DNA from: an uncultured Planctomycetaceae bacterium
Lineage (GTDB): Bacteria; Planctomycetota; Planctomycetia; Pirellulales; Pirellulaceae
DNA: 27,875 nt
Assembly: GCA_903927685.1 (NCBI GenBank)
Contig: CAIYOB010001097.1
Location: 1 to 27,875, forward strand
Reading direction: 5' to 3'
The translations under genes and the position numbers were made by a program. Shown here piece after piece: positions 23,616-27,875 of this stretch (its first letter is position 1; each line of letters starts with the position of its first letter). The notes below the pieces were generated by a model. That model saw only the letters and a program-made list of their open reading frames with translations, did not search any database and was not told where the DNA came from.

Positions 23616-25079
23616 TCAGTTGCCGGAGCGCCACTTCTCCAACGCTTGGCGGAAGCTCTCCGTTTGCGGGTCGCCGGTACGTTCCATGTGGGTCAGCAGC
23701 AACTTGGCCAGTCGCTCGACCTCGGGCCGATTCTTCTCCTCGCTGATCAAGTTCACGCGTTCGCCGGGGTCGGCCCGCTGGTCGTACAGGCCCAGTGGGG
23801 CGCCGACGAGCAACTGGTTGACGCGGGCGGCGATTCGCGCGTCGGACTTGGCCGCCTCGGCCAGGGCGTTGAAGCTCAAGCCGGACATCGCTTCGACGCG
23901 GAATTTGGGCGTGCCGTCCGGCCAGGCGTGGAACATCAAGGCCCAATCCTTGGTCCGCACGCAGCGCTGGGCAAAGCTCTTGCCACTGCTGACCGTGTTC
24001 ACATGCGTGATGGCGTAATCCCGATCCGGCTGCGACTCGCCGCGCAGCAACGGCAACCACGAGCGGCCGTCCACGCTGTCCGGCGGGGCGACGGCCAGTA
24101 GTTCCAGTACCGTGGGCAGGATATCCACGCTGCTGACGAACTCGTCGCGAGTCTCCGGCTGGCCCATTCCCGGCCAACGCAGGAGGACCGGGGAATGGGT
24201 CCCGTTACGGTAGACCGTCGCCTTGGCAAACGGCAGCGAGATGCCGTTGTCGGACAGGAAGACAATCACCGTATCGTCCGCGTGCCCGGCGGCCCGGAGC
24301 GCGTCCAGGATGCCCTGGAACGTGACATCCAAGCGAGCCACGGCCGTATAGTATTGGGCGAGTTCATGGCGGACGGCAGGCAGATCCTCCAGGAACGACG
24401 GCACGACGACCTCGTCGGGCTTGTAGATCCGCGCCAGATTGTCGCTGATGCCGCCGCCCCTTCTCGCCTTGGCGGCCTTCTTGGCTTTGGCCGGCGCGGC
24501 TGGGACGCCTGCCGCGTTCTCACCGTCCAGGCTGGGCCAAGGCCGATGCGGATCGGTGATATTGGCGTTGATGAAAAAGGGCTTGCCGGCGCTGGCCGCC
24601 GCTTGCAGCAGTTCGTTCATGTGCTGACGGAACAGGGGCGGGCTCTTGCCGGACTGGCTCAGCGCCACATCCCAAGGGAATTCCGCGTCGGGCTTCATGT
24701 GCGGGTGCTTGTCGATGACGCCGGCGAAATAGCCGCGGGCCTTCAGCAGACTGACCAACGTCGGCGTCCCGGGCTTGATCGGATTGAAGCCCAGCCCGCC
24801 GTTGCGATGCGGCACCAGGCCCGTCATCAGGGCCTCGCGGGACGGCTGGCAGATCGGCGCCGTGAGGTGATTGTTGACGAAGCGATGGCAGGTCTTGGCG
24901 AAGTCATCCAGCCGCGGGGTCGCTCCCAGTTGGTTGCCCATCCAGCCCGTCGCGTCCCAGTTCATATCGTCGGCTGTGATGATCAGCAAGTTCCGCGGTC
25001 GCTCCGCGGCCTGCAGCCAGCCAGCGGCGACGGCTGCCATCAGAAGTCCCAACGTCCAGCATTTGCCCTGTTGAATCAT
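23616..25079 (-). CDS. Secreted sulfatase (type I, formylglycine-dependent)
   Basis: A 487-aa alkaline-phosphatase-superfamily sulfatase with a signal peptide (MIQQGKCWTLGLLMAAVAAGWLQA by parts). The metal site starts with NLLIITADDMNWD (D37, D38). The maturation motif is APICQPSREALMTGLVPH; C77 in CxPSR becomes formylglycine when an anaerobic or FGE maturase is present. LSDNGI (D277, N278) completes the calcium site. The N-terminal pattern is closest to heparan N-sulfatase/S1_8-like enzymes. Residues about 190-213 hold an Ala/Lys-rich insert (PAAPAKAKKAAKARRGGG). It would remove sulfate from a polysaccharide in the periplasm or outside. The start ATG has AAGGGG about 7 bases upstream. Its neighbourhood with GH36 fits a catabolic role. 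Confidence 0.92.
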   Translation of the reverse strand: MIQQGKCWTLGLLMAAVAAGWLQAAERPRNLLIITADDMNWDATGWMGNQLGATPRLDDFAKTCHRFVNNHLTAPICQPSREALMTGLVPHRNGGLGFNPIKPGTPTLVSLLKARGYFAGVIDKHPHMKPDAEFPWDVALSQSGKSPPLFRQHMNELLQAAASAGKPFFINANITDPHRPWPSLDGENAAGVPAAPAKAKKAAKARRGGGISDNLARIYKPDEVVVPSFLEDLPAVRHELAQYYTAVARLDVTFQGILDALRAAGHADDTVIVFLSDNGISLPFAKATVYRNGTHSPVLLRWPGMGQPETRDEFVSSVDILPTVLELLAVAPPDSVDGRSWLPLLRGESQPDRDYAITHVNTVSSGKSFAQRCVRTKDWALMFHAWPDGTPKFRVEAMSGLSFNALAEAAKSDARIAARVNQLLVGAPLGLYDQRADPGERVNLISEEKNRPEVERLAKLLLTHMERTGDPQTESFRQALEKWRSGN

Positions 25080-25127
25080 GTTCGGTCCCCTTCAGGCGTT
25101 TTTCTTGATGGGTCACGGTTGGCTCTG

Positions 25128-25254
25128 CCAGTCTAACCGTAGCGGCCCGAAACTTGAAGCGTCCCTGGTTGGCGGCAGCCCCCGTTGGCTGCCGGTTGGC
25201 TGCACCCCCGGCGCGAAAGGGTGTAGCCTCGACTCGCCCAGATGGTTAGACTGG
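25128..25254. repeat. Structured inverted-repeat segment
   Basis: CCAGTCTAACC (25128-25138) and GGTTAGACTGG (25244-25254) form a perfect 11-bp inverted repeat 105 bp apart. Inside are two hairpins: GGCAGCC/GGCTGCC (25174-25180 and 25187-25193) and TGCACCC/GGGTGTA (25201-25207 and 25219-25225). It lies in the divergent gap between the sulfatase and the antitoxin-like gene and holds no ORF. It could be a MITE-like element or a structured RNA. Confidence 0.5.
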
Positions 25255-25415
25255 ACTGGCAGCAATGCGGGTCCCCGTACATCACGAGGACTTTCCGAGG
25301 TGATTGGCCTGGATGCAGGGAAGCGTGCTTGTCCGTCCCCGACGGGATCAGGGAGCCGAATGTCCCTGCCCGCCCCGATTTGTCGCTGGTCGGTGGACAA
25401 CACGGGAGAGATCAA

Positions 25416-25610
25416 ATGCCGATTCTACTGGAACTCGACGAAGAGCAGTCGCAACGTCTGGAACGTGTGGCTCGAGAGTTGAAGGTGGACGCCCGCGAGC
25501 TGGCCAAAGCCGCGATCAACGATTTTGTTTCTCGGCCAGCCGATGACTTCGACCGAGCCGTCAGGCATGTGCTCGACAAGAACCTCGAACTGTATCGACG
25601 GCTGTCGTGA
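25416..25610 (+). CDS. Antitoxin-like small DNA-binding protein
   Basis: A 64-aa protein, MPILLELDEEQSQRLERVAR at the start, then a helix pair (VDARELAKAAINDFV) that resembles a ribbon-helix-helix domain. The tail HVLDKNLELYRRLS recalls antitoxins found with Fic/Doc-type toxins. GGGAG lies 8 bases upstream of the ATG. Its stop overlaps an ATG (TGATG), as in toxin-antitoxin pairs, but that ATG leads to only 13 codons. A short plus-strand peptide (ILQLAAGQLTRDALVDWV) in the next 100 bp could be decayed coding sequence. It is therefore probably an orphan antitoxin; DNA binding and pairing are inferred. Confidence 0.55.
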   Translation: MPILLELDEEQSQRLERVARELKVDARELAKAAINDFVSRPADDFDRAVRHVLDKNLELYRRLS

Positions 25611-25730
25611 TGCGGAGAGGACGATTTTGCAGTTGGCTGCCGGGCAACTGACACGTGACGCACTGGTGGATTGGGTAACCACTCGCGTTGAACGACATAA
25701 CTCAACGTAGCGGGGCGTAGTTGTGGCCGG

Positions 25731-27671
25731 TCAACGCAGGACGGAGTGCGGTTGCGAATGCGGGGATCGTAACGTGAGAGACGGGACGGCCGCTCGACCA
25801 AGTAAGCTCGGCAGGCGCGAGCGCGGACCCTCAGAGTCATCCGCCCAGACCGCCAGCAGCGCGTCCACCGCGGCGGGCTCGAACTGGCCGTGCGGCGTCG
25901 CAACCGCCTCGCCCTCGCCGCCCAGGCCCGCCGGGACACTCTGAGCGTTCAGCTCGTTGATCACCCGCAGGACGTCGTCGGGCGTGAGCCAATTGTCCCC
26001 CGTCACGTCGAAAAACGGCGGCGGACTGCCGGAGCCCGGAGTCGGTGTCGGCAGCGGCCGGACCCCGTCCCGGTTGATCGCGTTGATCAGGACCAGGGCA
26101 TCGGCAACTCGGACTCCGTCGCGTCCATCCACATCCAACGGATTGTCCGCATTCTGCCAGGGACGGAACTCCAACAGGCCGGCGCTGAACGGTCCCCACG
26201 TGCCGAGCGCGTCCTGGCCCCGGACATAGATCACGTGTTGCCCCGGCGCGAGCCCGTCGGTCGCCAGCGTCGCCGTCACTTGCTCCCGCGGGCCGCCGAA
26301 GCCGCCATCGCTGGCAGCGAGCAGTTGAGGCACCGCACCGCTGTTCCACGGCGGCACGTCCACATAGTATTCAGCAGCTGCCACGGCTTGACCACCGTTG
26401 GCGGTGTCGTCAATCGTGGCCGAAATCGTCAGTTTGCCGGCGGTGCGTTCGATGGTCACCTGATTGGCATCGGGCCCCAGGACGGTGGCGTAAGGCGTTC
26501 GGGCGAGTTTGGCGGCATAGACCAACGCGGCAACATTCTCCGGCCACAGCGTCTCGTCGACGGTCGGATACCAAGGCAGGAATTCGCGGCCGATCTCGAA
26601 GGTGAAACTGGGGACCCCCAGCGTTCCGTAGACCCAGTCATCGGCGGTGCCGCTGGCTTGATACAGACCCTGCGAGCCCGAGCCGGGCGTGTAGCCGTTG
26701 AACGCCGCGAACTTGCGCCCGATCGCCTCCAGTCCGGTGGCGTTCGGGGCTGCCGAAACCGTGTCCCACCACGGCCACAGCACCAGTTCTCCTTGCTGGT
26801 GCAAGGAAACGAAGATCCCGCTGGTCGTGTCGGGGGCAACGTCCGTGTCGCCGGGCCCGCGCTGATCGGCAAAGACACTGCCCAGCAGTTCTTGCAGAGC
26901 CTGCGTTTCGGGTTCGGATGCCGCGACAGGACCAGGATACGTCTGGGCCCGGGTGTCGTCCGTCACGCCCTCGGTTCCCCAGTGGAAGTCGAAGTTGCGA
27001 TTCAGGTCGACCCCGTAGTGGTCGAACGCGGTCGGCGGCCACGCCGCCGGGCCATACGCGTGGGCGTTCTTGCGCCACATCCACGGCTGGTCGCCGTTGG
27101 GAGCTTGCGTGCCCAATTCGACATACCAATGCCCGTCCGGATTGGCTGTCGGCACGATCCAAATCTCGTGCTGGTCCACCAGCCAAGTCGCGTCGGCATC
27201 CTGGCCGTAGCCGTCGGTCAGCCAGTCGGCAAAACGCAGCGCGATTTCCGGGGTCGCGATTTCCCGGGCGTGAATGTTGGCCATCAGGAAGACCACCGGC
27301 TTGGGTCCGGCGATCGCCTGATTGGTGATCTTCAGGGCTGACAGGTCATAGCCCGGCAACGCTTGGCCGCCCGGGGTGACCACGCCGCCGACGGTCTTTG
27401 CGTAGCTGTCGCCATAGTCGAGCAACTGGGTGAGCCCGGGGTAAGCCGCAGCGATTTCCTCCATCCGTCCGTAGATCCCGTCGACGGTCAGATAGCCGTC
27501 GAAGAACGTGTCCAGCGTCCCGGCGGGATCCGCGCCAACGCTGAACAGACAACGGCTCTCCAGCCGCTCCGGCCCCGCCAGCCGTTTCGCCCGGACGGAT
27601 CGAGATCGCGACTTGGGCCGCGAGCGGCGCCGAACGGCAGTTCGGCGATCTTCAGAGCACGGGCTGGACAT
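25731..27671 (-). CDS. Secreted M14 zinc carboxypeptidase with dockerin-like repeats
   Basis: A 646-aa protein. The N-terminus is very Arg-rich (RRRSRPKSRSRSVRAKR) and ends in GPERLESRCLFSV, resembling the planctomycete N-terminal pattern found on large surface proteins. The M14 domain has HARE (zinc ligands H134, E137), LNRNFDFHW, SLHQQGEL (zinc ligand H291), and FTFEIGRE (catalytic E359). A beta-sandwich region follows, then two calcium-binding dockerin-like repeats at about 505-530 and 550-575: NPLDVDGRDGVRVADAL and FDVTGDNWLTPDDVLRVI. It would remove C-terminal residues from peptides outside the cell. The ATG at 27671 is chosen because the basic signal region begins there; an upstream in-frame ATG at 27857 adds 62 residues unlike any domain. 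No PEP-CTERM tail follows the dockerin. Confidence 0.85.
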   Translation of the reverse strand: MSSPCSEDRRTAVRRRSRPKSRSRSVRAKRLAGPERLESRCLFSVGADPAGTLDTFFDGYLTVDGIYGRMEEIAAAYPGLTQLLDYGDSYAKTVGGVVTPGGQALPGYDLSALKITNQAIAGPKPVVFLMANIHAREIATPEIALRFADWLTDGYGQDADATWLVDQHEIWIVPTANPDGHWYVELGTQAPNGDQPWMWRKNAHAYGPAAWPPTAFDHYGVDLNRNFDFHWGTEGVTDDTRAQTYPGPVAASEPETQALQELLGSVFADQRGPGDTDVAPDTTSGIFVSLHQQGELVLWPWWDTVSAAPNATGLEAIGRKFAAFNGYTPGSGSQGLYQASGTADDWVYGTLGVPSFTFEIGREFLPWYPTVDETLWPENVAALVYAAKLARTPYATVLGPDANQVTIERTAGKLTISATIDDTANGGQAVAAAEYYVDVPPWNSGAVPQLLAASDGGFGGPREQVTATLATDGLAPGQHVIYVRGQDALGTWGPFSAGLLEFRPWQNADNPLDVDGRDGVRVADALVLINAINRDGVRPLPTPTPGSGSPPPFFDVTGDNWLTPDDVLRVINELNAQSVPAGLGGEGEAVATPHGQFEPAAVDALLAVWADDSEGPRSRLPSLLGRAAVPSLTLRSPHSQPHSVLR

Positions 27672-27875
27672 GAGGTGCGCTGGAATTTCCAGTCTCTGCG
27701 TTTGGGAACGAGTGCCTTCCTTGAGCGGCGGCTGCGACGGCCTGCCTTGGCGTGTTATACCAGCCGGCGATGGCAAGGGAAAGATTCTCGCGGATTGGGA
27801 CCAACGCAAGGCAAGGTGGGATGCATGGAGGGAGGGGAAACAGCCCACGGATGGCAAGGCCGGCCCACGGATGAA

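Noticed and set aside
25890..27341. A 483-codon plus-strand open frame opposite the M14 peptidase.
   Set aside because: There are no recognisable domains, and the minus-strand frame has complete M14 and dockerin motifs.

Overview
The window looks like a high-GC planctomycete chromosome, probably of the Pirellulales. The signs are a multi-pass exosortase followed by a TPR protein, a Tat-exported Gfo/Idh/MocA oxidoreductase, a formylglycine-type sulfatase, very large secreted GH2 and GH36 glycosidases, and a peptidase with an Arg-rich N-terminus ending in an LESRCLF motif and a C-terminal dockerin-like repeat. All family calls come from reading motifs in the sequence; no database was searched.

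Left part (1-7012). A palindromic repeat is cut by the window edge. Next to it lies a 34-codon remnant of a metallo-beta-lactamase/beta-CASP type gene on the minus strand. Five plus-strand genes follow: glycerol dehydrogenase (gldA), a SAM-dependent methyltransferase-like protein, a PatB/MalY-type C-S lyase, an exosortase, and a membrane-anchored TPR protein. The exosortase is split by an in-frame TAA; its continuation ends in a GTGA overlap with the TPR gene.

Middle part (7009-12867). A 1139-aa secreted GH2 enzyme on the minus strand converges with the TPR gene on a shared CTAG. Divergent from it is a secreted beta-helix-like protein whose candidate promoter has its -10 box inside a perfect dyad. 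A flippase-like membrane protein (lysylphosphatidylglycerol synthase TM-region type) follows on the minus strand. A tRNA-Ala(GGC) comes next with its own promoter and intrinsic terminator.

Tract downstream of the tRNA (13.0-18.5 kb). This is a one-directional run of short plus-strand genes: two small membrane proteins (one DUF2784-like), an uncharacterised SH3-like/C-terminal-domain protein, TspO, a small helical protein, an HExxH mini-metalloprotease split by an in-frame TGA, an FCP1/NIF-type HAD phosphatase, a DEDDh exonuclease, a 2H phosphodiesterase (ThpR), and a short uncharacterised ORF. Several genes overlap by ATGA, which suggests one transcription unit. It reads like accessory material, but I found no integrase or att duplication.

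Right part (18.8-27.9 kb). A Tat-exported oxidoreductase, a GH36 alpha-galactosidase-like enzyme with FN3-like and NPCBM-like ends, and a secreted sulfatase suggest breakdown of sulfated or galactose-containing polysaccharide. A second, complete copy of the palindromic element sits between the GH36 and sulfatase genes. A structured inverted-repeat segment, a small antitoxin-like gene without a toxin, and a secreted M14 zinc carboxypeptidase with dockerin-like repeats finish the window.

The items most worth a second look are the two in-frame stops, the exosortase without a visible catalytic His, the palindromic repeat family, the dyad around the -10 box, and the phosphatase/exonuclease/phosphodiesterase mini-operon.
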